A stretch of 64,000 nt of DNA from NCBI RefSeq assembly GCF_034113385.1, contig NZ_JAXEXL010000011.1, positions 1 to 64,000 of the forward strand. Reading direction: 5' to 3'. The stretch is from Atopobium sp034113385. GTDB lineage: Bacteria; Actinomycetota; Coriobacteriia; Coriobacteriales; Atopobiaceae. Positions 1 through 10,137 of this stretch are shown here, piece by piece. Position 1 is the stretch's first letter. Every line of letters starts with the position of its first letter. A model generated the notes under the pieces. The model was not told where the DNA came from. It did no database searches and saw nothing but the letters and a program-made list of their open reading frames with translations. The position numbers and the translations under genes were made by a program.

Positions 1-3000
1 CTTCATGATTCTGGCCTAGGTAAGGATACTCACTCCATCATTTCTCAGGGTAAGCTAGATGCCATCTTACAAAGTCGTCCCGAAGAGCGCCGTGAGCTCA
101 TTGAGGAAGCTGCTGGCATTTCCAAGCACCGTCGTCGCAAAGAGCGCTCGCAACGCAAGCTAAAAAGCATGGATGAAAATCTGCATCGTGCAAAAGACAT
201 TGCGCGCGAGATTAATCGTCAGTTACGTCCTCTTGAGAGCCAGGTAGATAAAGCCAAGCGTGCCAATGATGTACAAAATCGCTTGTCTGAACTAACCACG
301 CTTTTGGCTGTAGATGACCTTCGTGCTCTTCAGCGTGAATGGACGCGACTCAACTCTCAAAGTAAAGAGTCTGATGCAGAGCTCGAGCTTGCGCGTTACC
401 GTCTGGACGAGAAACAAGCTGAGCTTGAAAAATTACAATCCATGCTTGAGCAAAAAGGTTTGTTTGTAGGTGATTTGGGAGACCAGCGCCGTCGTATGCA
501 AGATGCGCTGGGTCGCATTAACTCTGACATGCGTCTGTTGGAAGAAAAGGGCAAGAACATGGTTGCCAAGCTTTCTGATATGCGCATGAATCTTTCTTCT
601 TTGGAAAAACAAAAAGCAGATCGTACACAGGATTTGGATCGCAATCGCAATGAGCTTGCTAATCTTACGGCTCGGTTTAATCAGCTCGACCAAGAGGTGA
701 GTGAGCTGGGGCCCAAGGCCATGGCTGCTCGAGAAGAGTTGCGTGAGGTAGACGGCACCATCGCTCAAATCACAGCCGAGCAGCGTGCTGCGCAGCGCAT
801 AAGCGATCAGGAAACCGTAGCGTACGCCCGCCTTAAGGAGCAGATTTCTAACGCTGAGTTAGAAGACTCTTTGTTTGTAAGCCGTCTTTCTCAGCTGGAT
901 GAGACTATTGCCATTTGTGATGAGGCTCTTGCAGAGCGCACGGCCAAGCAGCAAGAGCTTACAGATTCCATTGCCAAGCTGGATGAGGGTGTACGCAGCA
1001 CTACTGCTGCTATAGAGGCGCACAAGCAGCAGCTGTCTGAGGCTACGACAGCAGAAGAAGCTGCACGTCAAGCTTTGAGTGAAGCCAGGGCATCGCTTGC
1101 TGCTCTTGATGCGGTAGAACGTACACATGCTACTGCAAATCCGCTGGTAGCACGTTTGCTTAACAATAAAAAAACTGCTTCTTTAATAGATGGGCGCCTC
1201 AGCGATTGTATTGAAGTGCCACAGCAGCTCGAAGCATTGGTAGAGCGCTTGCTCTCTGATGACGTTTCCGCTTTGGTTACATCTACCGAGAAGGACCTGA
1301 GCTTGCTCATCGATCAAGCGTCGCAAGATGCTTCTCATACCGGTCATGCAACGCTGGTAAATAAAGACCTATCTGCCTCATCTGCTGCCATCCGCAAACA
1401 CAATACGCTTGCGCCTGCTTGTCCTGCAGATGGCACTATGTTGCTTGACCAACTTACTATTACTCAGGATGCACAGGCTGTGGTAGCTGCGCTTTTGGGT
1501 AATGTGTGCGTATGTCCGAGCGCTCAGCAGGCTCTAGAGGCTCATAAACGCAATCCTTTGCTGGTATATGCCACTGTGGATGGCACTACCGTGCTCACTG
1601 ATGGCAGAGTATTGGTAGGCGCCGCATCTTCGAGTGAGTCTGGTTCGTTGGAGCGCAAGCGTTCCATACGTACACTCCAGGCTGGTATGGATGGTTTGGA
1701 GCATGCTCTTGTGCAGGCAACTGCAGCAGTGGAGCAAGCACGCACCACACTAAGCACTTCTCGAGAAGAGCTGGATAGCTCCAAGAGTCATGTGGCGTTG
1801 CTCAAAGGTGAGCTGTCAAGTGTGTCTTCTGAACTTGGCCGTTTACAGGGCCAGCGTAGTGCTGCACAAAATGAGCGTGCGCAACTCGCTAAGCGTCGTG
1901 AAGAAGCGACGCAGCGTGCACGTCAGGCGCAACCTCAACTTGATGAGCATAAGACCAAAGCCCAAGAGGCAGCTCAAACAGCAGATGCTCTTACGCAAAA
2001 ACTGCAAGAGGTTGTGGAGTCTCGTGAAGAACTCTCTGCTCATGAAACAAAATTGGCAGCTCAGCTATCTGAGGCACGCTTGCAATTGGCTACCGTACGT
2101 GAGCGTAAGCGTCATTTAGAAACCAATGTGCAGGAACTGGAACGTCGTCTTCATGGTTTGGAAAGCCGCCATAGTTCATTAGAATACAGCGCCCGCTCCC
2201 TTGAAGTACTGCGTTTACGGGTACAACCTTTGCATGAGCGCTATTCTGCTATTCATGATGTTGCCATGACTTGGGCGTCTAGACTGCAAGATCGCGCGAG
2301 TTTAGCAGAAGCGGATTCTGAATCGCTTAAGAAAACTATTAATGATGCGCGTGCGCAGGTTACCGATGCGCAAAAGGCGTATGAGCAAGCGCAGGTGCAG
2401 GTGGGTGACCTTAAGGTATGTATAGGTAAGCTTGAGGTGCAAGTAGAGCAAGCAATTCAGGCTATTGTGGCAGATGGCAGCTATACCTTAGAAGATGCAC
2501 TTGAACTTCCTGAGCCTGAAGACCGTGAAGCAGATGAGCGTGAAGTTGCCTCTCTTAAGCGTCAGTTAGCAGATATTGGCCCCGTAAACCAAGTTGCTAT
2601 GGATGAGTATACCAAGCTCAAGACGCGTTCGGATTATATTGGTGCGCAGGTAGAGGACTTGGAAGCAGCACGTAGTGCGCTCGTAAAGATTACCGCTGCC
2701 ATCGAGCGTAAAATGCGCAAGCAGTTCTTGCTTACGTTTGATACCGTTAACAAGAACTTCCAGCAGGTATTTGCTATGCTTTTCCCAGGTGGTAAGGCAT
2801 GTTTAGAGATGACCGATCCAGATCATCTGTCCGAGACAGGCATAGAGATTGTGGCGCAGCCTCGTGGTAAGCGTATTACCAAGATGATGCTTATGAGCGG
2901 TGGTGAAAAATCACTTACAGCACTTGCGCTGCTTTTTGCGGTTTATCGCACGCGTACGGTTCCGTTTTATGTCTTTGATGAGGTTGAGGCTGCATTGGAT

Positions 3001-3195
3001 GACTCTAACCTCGACAAGTTGTTAGGTGCTATTGAGCAACTTAAAGAACATACGCAGCTTATTGTTATTTCTCACCAGCGTCGCACCATGGAGCAGGCAG
3101 ATGTGCTGTATGGTGTATCTATGCAGGCAGATGGTGTAAGTCATGTTGTCTCGCAGCGCTTGGATCATGCAACAGGAAAGGTGGTTGACGCCTAA
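1..3195 (+). CDS. smc: Chromosome segregation ATPase SMC (5' end outside window)
   Basis: SMC is the ATPase of the SMC-ScpA-ScpB condensin that compacts and segregates the chromosome. The frame is open from base 1, so the gene begins upstream. 1064 residues are visible, against about 1180 in the family; the N-terminal Walker A is missing. Visible in order: end of the N-terminal head (DTHSIISQGKLDAIL), first coiled coil to about 1130, hinge about 1140-1660 (ending near TDGRVLVG), second coiled coil to about 2700, and C-terminal head with the ABC signature LMSGGEKS (2890-2913), Walker B YVFDEVEAALDD (near 2970-3003) and the VISHQ switch histidine. The stop codon abuts the ftsY start, so the two are probably co-transcribed and translationally coupled. 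Confidence 0.97.
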   Translation, partial: LHDSGLGKDTHSIISQGKLDAILQSRPEERRELIEEAAGISKHRRRKERSQRKLKSMDENLHRAKDIAREINRQLRPLESQVDKAKRANDVQNRLSELTTLLAVDDLRALQREWTRLNSQSKESDAELELARYRLDEKQAELEKLQSMLEQKGLFVGDLGDQRRRMQDALGRINSDMRLLEEKGKNMVAKLSDMRMNLSSLEKQKADRTQDLDRNRNELANLTARFNQLDQEVSELGPKAMAAREELREVDGTIAQITAEQRAAQRISDQETVAYARLKEQISNAELEDSLFVSRLSQLDETIAICDEALAERTAKQQELTDSIAKLDEGVRSTTAAIEAHKQQLSEATTAEEAARQALSEARASLAALDAVERTHATANPLVARLLNNKKTASLIDGRLSDCIEVPQQLEALVERLLSDDVSALVTSTEKDLSLLIDQASQDASHTGHATLVNKDLSASSAAIRKHNTLAPACPADGTMLLDQLTITQDAQAVVAALLGNVCVCPSAQQALEAHKRNPLLVYATVDGTTVLTDGRVLVGAASSSESGSLERKRSIRTLQAGMDGLEHALVQATAAVEQARTTLSTSREELDSSKSHVALLKGELSSVSSELGRLQGQRSAAQNERAQLAKRREEATQRARQAQPQLDEHKTKAQEAAQTADALTQKLQEVVESREELSAHETKLAAQLSEARLQLATVRERKRHLETNVQELERRLHGLESRHSSLEYSARSLEVLRLRVQPLHERYSAIHDVAMTWASRLQDRASLAEADSESLKKTINDARAQVTDAQKAYEQAQVQVGDLKVCIGKLEVQVEQAIQAIVADGSYTLEDALELPEPEDREADEREVASLKRQLADIGPVNQVAMDEYTKLKTRSDYIGAQVEDLEAARSALVKITAAIERKMRKQFLLTFDTVNKNFQQVFAMLFPGGKACLEMTDPDHLSETGIEIVAQPRGKRITKMMLMSGGEKSLTALALLFAVYRTRTVPFYVFDEVEAALDDSNLDKLLGAIEQLKEHTQLIVISHQRRTMEQADVLYGVSMQADGVSHVVSQRLDHATGKVVDA

Positions 3196-4101
3196 ATGGG
3201 TATTGCAGACCGTTTACGAGAAGGGCTCTCTCGTTCACGTGAAGCCTTAAGTGAGCTTTTTTATCTGGGTGGCGAAGTTGACGAAACGTTTTGGGAAGAC
3301 CTCGAAGACACCCTTGTCATGGGCGATATTGGGGCAGAAGTTGCCATGCGTGTTACTGATGAGCTGCGTGAGCAGGCCGCTAAAGAAAACCTGCGCACAG
3401 CACCGGCACTTCGTCGTGCATTGGCTGCTAAACTGGCAGCAACGTTTCCTCAAACTCAGCGTGATCCCTTTACCGATACTCCCAGCTGCGTATTGTTTGT
3501 AGGCATTAATGGCGCAGGCAAAACAACCACTGTGGGTAAACTTGCAGGTAATGCTCGGTCAAATGGCACAAACGTGCTTATTGGTGGAGCAGACACGTTC
3601 CGCGCGGCAGCAATCGAGCAGCTTGAGGTTTGGGGCAAGCGCGCACAGGTAGACGTTGTTACTCGCGAGCGCGGTGCAGACCCAGCAAGCGTGTGCTACG
3701 ACGTTTTGGAACAGGCCGAGAAAACCAACTCCTCGCTTGTTCTTATCGATACAGCAGGGCGTCTTCATACCTCATCTGACCTTATGCGTGAGTTAGCAAA
3801 GGTAGTAAGTGTTACCCGCAAGCGTGCTAACATGCCCGTAGCTGTTGTGCTTGTTATTGATGCTACAACCGGGCAGAATGGTTTGTCTCAGGCAAAAGAG
3901 TTTAATGATGCGTTGGATATTGACGGTCTTATCGTTACTAAACTGGATGGTACCGCAAAGGGCGGCATTGCTGTTGCCATTTCTAATCAGCTTAAGTTGC
4001 CAATTTATCGCATAGGTGTAGGCGAGGGGATTGAAGACTTGCAGGTATTTAATCCTCAGCAGTTCTGCGAGGCACTTGTGGGTTCAACTGAAGGGATATA
4101 G
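3196..4101 (+). CDS. ftsY: Signal recognition particle receptor FtsY
   Basis: FtsY is the membrane-associated SRP receptor GTPase that docks ribosome-SRP complexes at the translocon. At 301 residues it is a compact form with only the N and G domains; the long acidic A domain found in proteobacteria is absent. G-domain motifs seen: P-loop GINGAGKT at residues 103-110, the insertion-box motif DTFRAAAIEQL, DTAGRLH, and the specificity motif TKLDGTAKGG. The start ATG directly follows the smc stop, with a purine-rich stretch (AGGAAAGG) in the smc tail as ribosome-binding site. It lies just upstream of ffh, its partner GTPase. Confidence 0.97.
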   Translation: MGIADRLREGLSRSREALSELFYLGGEVDETFWEDLEDTLVMGDIGAEVAMRVTDELREQAAKENLRTAPALRRALAAKLAATFPQTQRDPFTDTPSCVLFVGINGAGKTTTVGKLAGNARSNGTNVLIGGADTFRAAAIEQLEVWGKRAQVDVVTRERGADPASVCYDVLEQAEKTNSSLVLIDTAGRLHTSSDLMRELAKVVSVTRKRANMPVAVVLVIDATTGQNGLSQAKEFNDALDIDGLIVTKLDGTAKGGIAVAISNQLKLPIYRIGVGEGIEDLQVFNPQQFCEALVGSTEGI

Positions 4102-4104
4102 TTC

Positions 4105-5496
4105 ATGTTTAATAACCTGTCTGACAGGCTTCAAGATACCTTTGACAAACTGCGTGGTAAGGGTCGCTTAACCGAAGAAGACATCACGCTGGCTATGCGT
4201 GAAATCCGCATGGCACTGTTGGAAGCAGACGTTAATTACCGTGTAGTTAAGGATTTTGTTGCTTCATGTAAAGAAAAGTGCGTAACAGCAGAGATTTTAA
4301 GCTCGCTTAATCCTACTCAAAACGTTGTTGCTATTGTGTTGGAAGAGCTGACGGATTTGTTGGGTGAAACCGAGTCTAAGCTCGTGCTTGCGCAAAATCG
4401 TACACCCAACGTTATTATGCTGGTTGGTTTGCAAGGTTCTGGTAAGACTACCGCTGCCGTAAAATTAGCATACCTGCTTAAGAAGCAGGGACATACACCT
4501 TTGCTGGCTGCTTGCGATACCTACCGTCCTGCAGCAGCAGATCAGCTTGCTACCCTTGGTGGCGAGATTGGCATACCGGTCTATCGTGGTGATGGTGCTC
4601 ATCCTGTTGCCATTGCAACTGAGGCCATCAATGATGCCGTAAATCGTCTGTGTGACATTGTGATTGTGGATACTGCAGGTCGCTTGCAAATTGATGAAGC
4701 CATGATGCAAGAAGCCGTGGATATTAAGCATGCCGTTCGTCCTGATCAGGTTCTTATGGTTGTGGATGCCATGACTGGTCAGGATATTGTAAATGTTGTC
4801 TCTGAGTTCTCTGAGCGTACGGATTTTGATGGCGTCATCATGTCTAAGCTTGACGGTGACGCTCGTGGCGGCGGCGCTTTATCTGTGCGCGCTGTTACCG
4901 GTAAGCCCATTAAGTTTGTTTCTCTTGGCGAGAAACCCGATTCTCTTGAAGTGTTCCATCCAGATCGTATGGCCAAGCGCATCTTGGGCATGGGCGATAT
5001 GTATGGCATCATTGAGCAGGCTCAACAACTTGCCAATAAGGAGTCCATGGCTGCTGCTGAGCGCATGATGCGCGACGGATTTACCATGGATGACATGCTT
5101 TTACAAATGCAGCAAATTCGTAAGATGGGTGGCCTATCTAAACTTGCGAGTATGATTCCTGGTGTTGAGCGTGCTATCAATCAGGCTGGTGGTGCCGGTA
5201 ATCTTAATGATGATGCCATCACGCGTATTGAGGCAATGATTCGCTCTATGACACCTGCAGAGCGCCTGCGTCCAAAAACTATTAACGGACAGCGTCGCAA
5301 GCGCATTGCGGCTGGCTCTGGTCGTTCCGTGCAAGAGGTTAATGGTCTGTTGCGTCAATGGGGCGAGATGAACAAAATGATGAGCAAAATGAAGGCCATG
5401 ACCAATACTGGTAAAGGCGGCAATAAGGCAAACATGCGCCAGATGAAGGGCATGATGCAGCGCATGGGCATTGACCCACGCAATATACGGTTCTAA
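4105..5496 (+). CDS. ffh: Signal recognition particle protein Ffh
   Basis: Ffh is the protein subunit of the SRP. It binds 4.5S/SRP RNA and hydrophobic signal sequences and forms a GTPase heterodimer with FtsY. It has 463 residues: N domain, G domain with GLQGSGKT at 108-115, DTYRPAAADQL, DTAGRLQID and SKLDGDARGG, then a methionine-rich M domain (GEMNKMMSKMKAM and RQMKGMMQRMGI near the end). Three bases separate it from ftsY, so smc-ftsY-ffh read as one operon. It converges with the minus-strand transpeptidase gene, 17 bases beyond its stop. I see no hairpin terminator in that gap. Confidence 0.97.
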   Translation: MFNNLSDRLQDTFDKLRGKGRLTEEDITLAMREIRMALLEADVNYRVVKDFVASCKEKCVTAEILSSLNPTQNVVAIVLEELTDLLGETESKLVLAQNRTPNVIMLVGLQGSGKTTAAVKLAYLLKKQGHTPLLAACDTYRPAAADQLATLGGEIGIPVYRGDGAHPVAIATEAINDAVNRLCDIVIVDTAGRLQIDEAMMQEAVDIKHAVRPDQVLMVVDAMTGQDIVNVVSEFSERTDFDGVIMSKLDGDARGGGALSVRAVTGKPIKFVSLGEKPDSLEVFHPDRMAKRILGMGDMYGIIEQAQQLANKESMAAAERMMRDGFTMDDMLLQMQQIRKMGGLSKLASMIPGVERAINQAGGAGNLNDDAITRIEAMIRSMTPAERLRPKTINGQRRKRIAAGSGRSVQEVNGLLRQWGEMNKMMSKMKAMTNTGKGGNKANMRQMKGMMQRMGIDPRNIRF

Positions 5497-5513
5497 TACA
5501 CAGAACTATTGGT

Positions 5514-7037
5514 CTATTGGTGCACAACCACGACTGTGCCAACAGGAACAAGGTTGTACAGTTCCGCGGCCTTATCGGCAGGTAGATTAATACAGCCGTG
5601 GCTGCCATTATACTGGTAAATAGAGCCGCCAAACTTTGCACGCCATGGAGCATCATGGAACGCAACTACGTTGCCAACAAAAGGAATCCAGTAATTAACA
5701 TGGCTCTTGTAATCAGGTTTGCCATCGTGGTCTTCATCAAAACCAATGAGCGTCTGATTGGTACCCTTATAGGTATTAACAGCATATACACCAGTAGGAG
5801 TGCCATGGCGGGTTGAGGTGTTGCCACTTACCAGGTAACTTTCCCATGTTAACGTGCCATCTACATAGTAGCGTGCATACTGCTCGCCAAGGCTTACATC
5901 AATGTAGCTATTGCTCCAATCTTGCCCGCCAGCAGCAGTCCAAGCCTGAGCTGATTGTTTAGCAGGAATCTCAATATCATTGGTAGACTTTGCTTCAATT
6001 TGCGCCACGATTTTCTCGGCAAGAGCAGTGCCATCAATAATCCAACCGTAGGTGCCACCCGTTACAGAGACCTGAACTCCATCAGGGCGGGTGTAGGTGC
6101 GCGTAGTGCCTGCAGTATCTAGTTGTTTGGATAAATCATCTTTTGTCCATGTGGTAATTGCATTCGTGTCTAAGCTGGCATCCGTAGTTCCCGAGAAAAG
6201 CACCCACTGGGCAATATCCTCGTTGGAAAGAATGCGAGCTTCTGTGCCATTAAAGGTAAGCTTCGTGTTGCCAATCATATAGCTGTTGGCTTTCTCAACC
6301 TGAGCTTTTAAATCTGCATTGTCAGAGGTAATGGCAGGTAACTTGAGGGACTCTTCACCGAGCTTGATAGTAGATTGCAGAGCTATGATTTTCTCTTCCA
6401 CAAACTTGTTGAGGGCGTCTTCATCAAGGGCGGTGCCATATATTTCTTTAGCGACTATAAACTTTTGCTGATTTTTATCAAACTGAGGGGATGCATCTTG
6501 AGGCTGCGTAGCATCTTTGTTAATGGTGGCAACATCCTCAGTTAAGGCAGCGTGTAGTTTGTCCTTGTTAAAGCTTGCTTTATATTGAGCGCTTAGTTTA
6601 TGGGTCTTAAAGAGCTCAAGAGGCCACGCCCAAATGTTTTGCTCAGAAAGCGCTTGGGCAACAAATGCAGCTGTATCCAGCTTAATATCTAGGTCTTGGG
6701 CAGAGAGATGCTTAGAAATACCGTTGCCATCAATAGTAATAGCAAACGTATCCAAGTTTGAGTCAATATGGCTGGATACATCATGGGCAGCTTTAAGGGA
6801 AACATCCTGGGCTTGCAGGGTGGTTTTAGGATAGAACCTTCCCGAGAACACCCATGCTCCAGCACCGTAGATACCAGCTAAAAGAGCAACAGTTACGCCA
6901 CCAATAAGAGCTATGCGTTTTTTGTTAAAAGAGTGCTGTTCTTTAGCGGGTTCACAAGAAGTTGTTGTATCTAAGTCCTCAGACGAAGTATCTGATGAAT
7001 TGTCAGATAAGTCAGAGAAGTGCTTGGGGTTAGACAT
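5514..7037 (-). CDS. YkuD-type L,D-transpeptidase with peptidoglycan-binding region
   Basis: This is a probable cell-wall L,D-transpeptidase of 507 residues that would form 3-3 cross-links or attach proteins to peptidoglycan. A charged cytoplasmic N-terminus is followed by one membrane segment (about residues 41-62, IALIGGVTVALLAGIYGAG). The extracytoplasmic part resembles the PG_binding_4/VanW-associated region. The C-terminal YkuD domain has the catalytic motif S-HGCINLP with Cys482 as nucleophile and His480. Family knowledge: this architecture occurs in many Gram-positives and can confer beta-lactam-tolerant cross-linking. It is transcribed alone, divergent from the methyltransferase gene at 7153 and convergent with ffh. 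Confidence 0.9.
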   Translation of the reverse strand: MSNPKHFSDLSDNSSDTSSEDLDTTTSCEPAKEQHSFNKKRIALIGGVTVALLAGIYGAGAWVFSGRFYPKTTLQAQDVSLKAAHDVSSHIDSNLDTFAITIDGNGISKHLSAQDLDIKLDTAAFVAQALSEQNIWAWPLELFKTHKLSAQYKASFNKDKLHAALTEDVATINKDATQPQDASPQFDKNQQKFIVAKEIYGTALDEDALNKFVEEKIIALQSTIKLGEESLKLPAITSDNADLKAQVEKANSYMIGNTKLTFNGTEARILSNEDIAQWVLFSGTTDASLDTNAITTWTKDDLSKQLDTAGTTRTYTRPDGVQVSVTGGTYGWIIDGTALAEKIVAQIEAKSTNDIEIPAKQSAQAWTAAGGQDWSNSYIDVSLGEQYARYYVDGTLTWESYLVSGNTSTRHGTPTGVYAVNTYKGTNQTLIGFDEDHDGKPDYKSHVNYWIPFVGNVVAFHDAPWRAKFGGSIYQYNGSHGCINLPADKAAELYNLVPVGTVVVVHQ

Positions 7038-7152
7038 ACAATAAAACCGCTCTCTTAAAGCTGTAAAGGTATTAACGGTACAGAGTGACCTCCATGATAC
7101 CCTGTTCTTGTTGGATAGGGGGCGGCATTCCGTTTTACAAAGAAAGTTTATT

Positions 7153-7965
7153 ATGCCAATTTTACGAGTTCATACTTTAGATGATCCACGGCTTGAGGTA
7201 TACACCAAGCTCACGCAGCATCAACTCAGAAATGCAATTGATCCTGAGCGTGGCATTATGATTGTTGAGTCAGAAATTGCTATTCGAGTTGCCTTGGCTC
7301 ATGGTCTGGAACCTCTGTCTTTGTTAGTGGATGAGAAAAAACTTGCAGCTATGGAAGACGTGGTGGCTCAGCTTGCGTATGAGGTCCCCGTGTTTGTTAT
7401 GCCGCATGCTCTTGCGAGTGAGCTGGTTGGTTACAAGGTAACACGTGGTACGTTTGCTGCCATGAGAAGACCTGCGCAGGCAGACATAACAACGCTTTTG
7501 CGTACTGCTCGGCGGGTAGCTGTGCTTGAGGGCATCGTGGATTCCACTAATGTAGGAGCGCTTTTTAGATCTGCAGCAGCACTTAATGTGGACGCTGTTT
7601 TGTTGTCACCAGAGTGTGCAGACCCGTTTTCTCGTCGCTCCATTCGTGTGTCCATGGGTAATGTCTTTTTGGTTCCTCATGCACGTTTTGAAGGTGTATG
7701 GCCTTTGGAGGGTATAGAACAACTCCATGCTGCAGGGTTTACTTGTGCGGCATTAGCACTCTCTGATACCTCATTAACCCTAGATAATCCGAGCCTTAAA
7801 GAACATGAACGTCTTGCTCTATTCTTTGGTACTGAGGGAGATGGACTGACTCATAGTGTTATTGATGGCTGCGATGTTGTGGTGCGTATTCCTATGGCGC
7901 ATGGTGTAGATTCTCTTAATGTGGCCGCTGCATCTGCGGTGGCATTCTGGGAACTTTGCCGTTAG
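7153..7965 (+). CDS. TrmH/SpoU-family RNA 2'-O-ribose methyltransferase
   Basis: This is an AdoMet-dependent 2'-O-methyltransferase acting on rRNA or tRNA. The SPOUT-knot motifs are clear: NVGALFRSAAAL, MGNVFLVPH, FGTEGDGL and IPMAHGVDSLNVAAA, the last two forming the knotted cofactor site. I choose the ATG at 7153 (270 residues, MPILRVHTLDD). A TTG at 7108 would add 15 residues unlike the family, while the chosen start begins where homologues begin. The ribosome-binding site (AAAGAAAG) is weak. The substrate nucleotide cannot be deduced. The gene is monocistronic and ends at the hairpin at 8013. Confidence 0.9.
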   Translation: MPILRVHTLDDPRLEVYTKLTQHQLRNAIDPERGIMIVESEIAIRVALAHGLEPLSLLVDEKKLAAMEDVVAQLAYEVPVFVMPHALASELVGYKVTRGTFAAMRRPAQADITTLLRTARRVAVLEGIVDSTNVGALFRSAAALNVDAVLLSPECADPFSRRSIRVSMGNVFLVPHARFEGVWPLEGIEQLHAAGFTCAALALSDTSLTLDNPSLKEHERLALFFGTEGDGLTHSVIDGCDVVVRIPMAHGVDSLNVAAASAVAFWELCR

Positions 7966-8012
7966 GTGTGTAACAAGTCTGAACGGCTGCAATAAGGTGT
8001 TAAAAAGATAGA

Positions 8013-8045
8013 AGCGGCGTAGTTGCAATGTGCAATTACGCCGCT
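8013..8045. terminator. Bidirectional hairpin terminator between converging genes
   Basis: AGCGGCGTAGTTGCA, a 3-base loop (ATG), then TGCAATTACGCCGCT: a 15-bp stem with one G-U pair. It sits between the converging methyltransferase (plus) and ftsH (minus). On the minus strand the stem is followed by a T-rich run; on the plus strand the T-tract is short. Confidence 0.7.
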
Positions 8046-8123
8046 TTGGCATCTATACCATCCTCGTGCAAAAAACGCTTAAGAAGCGGGGTATGGCAGA
8101 AGGTATGTGGGTATGGCAAAAGC

Positions 8124-10031
8124 TTACTTTTCGTAAGCAGAACCTACTGGTGCAAAGCCATCTTGACGCTCAAAGATACGCATAAACTCTTCGCCAGTAA
8201 TGGTTTCCTTCTTTTGTAGGTAACGGGCGAGCTCATGGAGCTTAAAGCGATTGGCGGTCAGGGCATCTCTTGCGGCTTGATGACCCTTCTCGACAAGGCG
8301 AATAACTTCCTCATCAATTTGTTGAGCAGTGCCTTCGGAGCAATTGAGTTCGGTTCCACCATTGAGGTAACGATTGCGTACTTGGCCAAGCGCAACCATG
8401 CCAAACTTGTCTGACATGCCGTATTGGGTAACCATGTTGCGCGCAATCTGGGTAGCTTTTTCAATGTCATTGGAAGCGCCTGTAGTAACCTCATTAAAGA
8501 TAAGCTCTTCTGCTGCGCGGCCACCACACAAAACAGCAATCTTGTTCTCTGCCTCCTCACGCGTGGTTAAGAACTTCTCATCCTCTTCCACCTGCATGGT
8601 GTAGCCAAGCGCGCCAGAAGTACGGGGGACAATCGTAATTTTCTGGACGGGAGCAGCGCCTTTTTGAGAGGCGGCAACAATTGCGTGGCCAATCTCGTGG
8701 TAGGCAACAACTTGCTTCTCGTGTTCAGAAAGCACGGTGGACTTGCGCTTCTCGCCAGCAATAACCACTTCTACAGATTCTTGGACATCTTCTTGCGTGA
8801 CGCGCACACGACCCATACGTACGGCTCGAAGTGCTGCTTCATTGATGATGTTTGCAAGGTCTGCACCAGAGGCACCAGGGGTAGAACGAGCGATAACATC
8901 GAGGTCTACGCCAGGCTCCATTTTTACGTCATGAGAATGCAGCGTAAGAATGGAAGTACGACCAGCAAGATCAGGAAGTTCCACCGGAATGCGTCGGTCA
9001 AAACGGCCGGGACGCAAAAGAGCTGGGTCTAAAGAGTCTGGGCGGTTGGTAGCTGCAAGAACTACAATGCCCTTATGGTTGTCAAAACCATCCATCTCGG
9101 TAAGGAGCTGGTTGAGGGTTTGCTCACGCTCATCATTAGTGGAAAGTCCAGCATCGCGGCGCTTACCGATGGTATCTACCTCATCAATAAAGACAATACA
9201 AGGTGCCTTCTCATTGGCTTGTTTAAAGAGGTCGCGAACTTTTGCAGCACCGCGGCCAACAAACATTTCTACAAATTCAGAGCCGGAGATAGAGAAAAAC
9301 GGAACGTTTGCCTCACCAGCAACGGCTTTTGCAAGTAAGGTTTTACCGGTGCCTGGAGGGCCTACCAGCAAAGCTCCATGGGGAAGTTTGGCACCAATAG
9401 CAGAATACTTATCAGGGTTTTCTAGAAAACTTACGATTTCTGCAAGAGATTCTTTTGCTTCGTCTTGACCAGCAACATCTTTAAAGGTGACACCTGTTTC
9501 TTCACCATTGACTACCTTGGCACCAGATTTACCCAATCCACCACCAAAAGGACTGCCGCCAAAGGGGTTACCGCCAAAGGTCATGGAGTTATCGCCACCC
9601 ATTGCCTTTTTAAGCTTACGGTTAAGCCAAACACCTGCTGCAATCATAAGAATGAGGGGTAGGATGGTTGTTACAAGGTAGTAGATAATAAGTGTGTTGG
9701 TATCATTGTTTTGCGTGGTTGCAGAGTACTTTACGCCCTTTTTATTAAGGGTTTCTACCAGTGATGTGTCACCAGGGAATTGTGTGGTTACAAAGTTTTG
9801 CTCTTTATTATCTTTAGAAGCGGTGTAAAACAACTCACCAGAATTGGTGTTGAGTTTTACTGAGGTAATGCTTCCATTATTGAGCATGGTAGAAAACTCG
9901 CTGTAACTTGTCTGAATGGCACTTCCCGAGCGCAAGCTGGAAAATGCAGAGTTAAGAGCAAAAATTACAGCCGCTGCCAGAAGCGCATACAGTAACATCG
10001 ATTGATGTTTTTTGCGCTTATTCATTTCCAT
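8124..10031 (-). CDS. ftsH: ATP-dependent zinc metalloprotease FtsH
   Basis: FtsH is a membrane-anchored hexameric AAA+ protease that degrades misfolded membrane proteins and regulators. At 635 residues it is full length. Two membrane segments (about residues 10-29 and 115-135) flank an extracytoplasmic domain. A glycine-rich linker follows, then the AAA module: Walker A GPPGTGKT near 223-230, Walker B IVFIDEVD, and second region of homology RPDSLDPALLRPGRFDRR. The zinc site H445-E-I-G-H449 is intact. The start ATG has a GAGGAAG ribosome-binding site. It reads away from fbp, which lies upstream on the same strand across a 106-base gap, so a shared transcript is possible. Confidence 0.97.
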   Translation of the reverse strand: MEMNKRKKHQSMLLYALLAAAVIFALNSAFSSLRSGSAIQTSYSEFSTMLNNGSITSVKLNTNSGELFYTASKDNKEQNFVTTQFPGDTSLVETLNKKGVKYSATTQNNDTNTLIIYYLVTTILPLILMIAAGVWLNRKLKKAMGGDNSMTFGGNPFGGSPFGGGLGKSGAKVVNGEETGVTFKDVAGQDEAKESLAEIVSFLENPDKYSAIGAKLPHGALLVGPPGTGKTLLAKAVAGEANVPFFSISGSEFVEMFVGRGAAKVRDLFKQANEKAPCIVFIDEVDTIGKRRDAGLSTNDEREQTLNQLLTEMDGFDNHKGIVVLAATNRPDSLDPALLRPGRFDRRIPVELPDLAGRTSILTLHSHDVKMEPGVDLDVIARSTPGASGADLANIINEAALRAVRMGRVRVTQEDVQESVEVVIAGEKRKSTVLSEHEKQVVAYHEIGHAIVAASQKGAAPVQKITIVPRTSGALGYTMQVEEDEKFLTTREEAENKIAVLCGGRAAEELIFNEVTTGASNDIEKATQIARNMVTQYGMSDKFGMVALGQVRNRYLNGGTELNCSEGTAQQIDEEVIRLVEKGHQAARDALTANRFKLHELARYLQKKETITGEEFMRIFERQDGFAPVGSAYEK

Positions 10032-10137
10032 TAGGTACTTCCTCTCTTAGAGCATGAGCAGCAACAATGATAGGAAAATACCCCTTGGAGTTATGGTTCA
10101 TACGCACATATTCATCGATTATGTACGCACGGTGTGC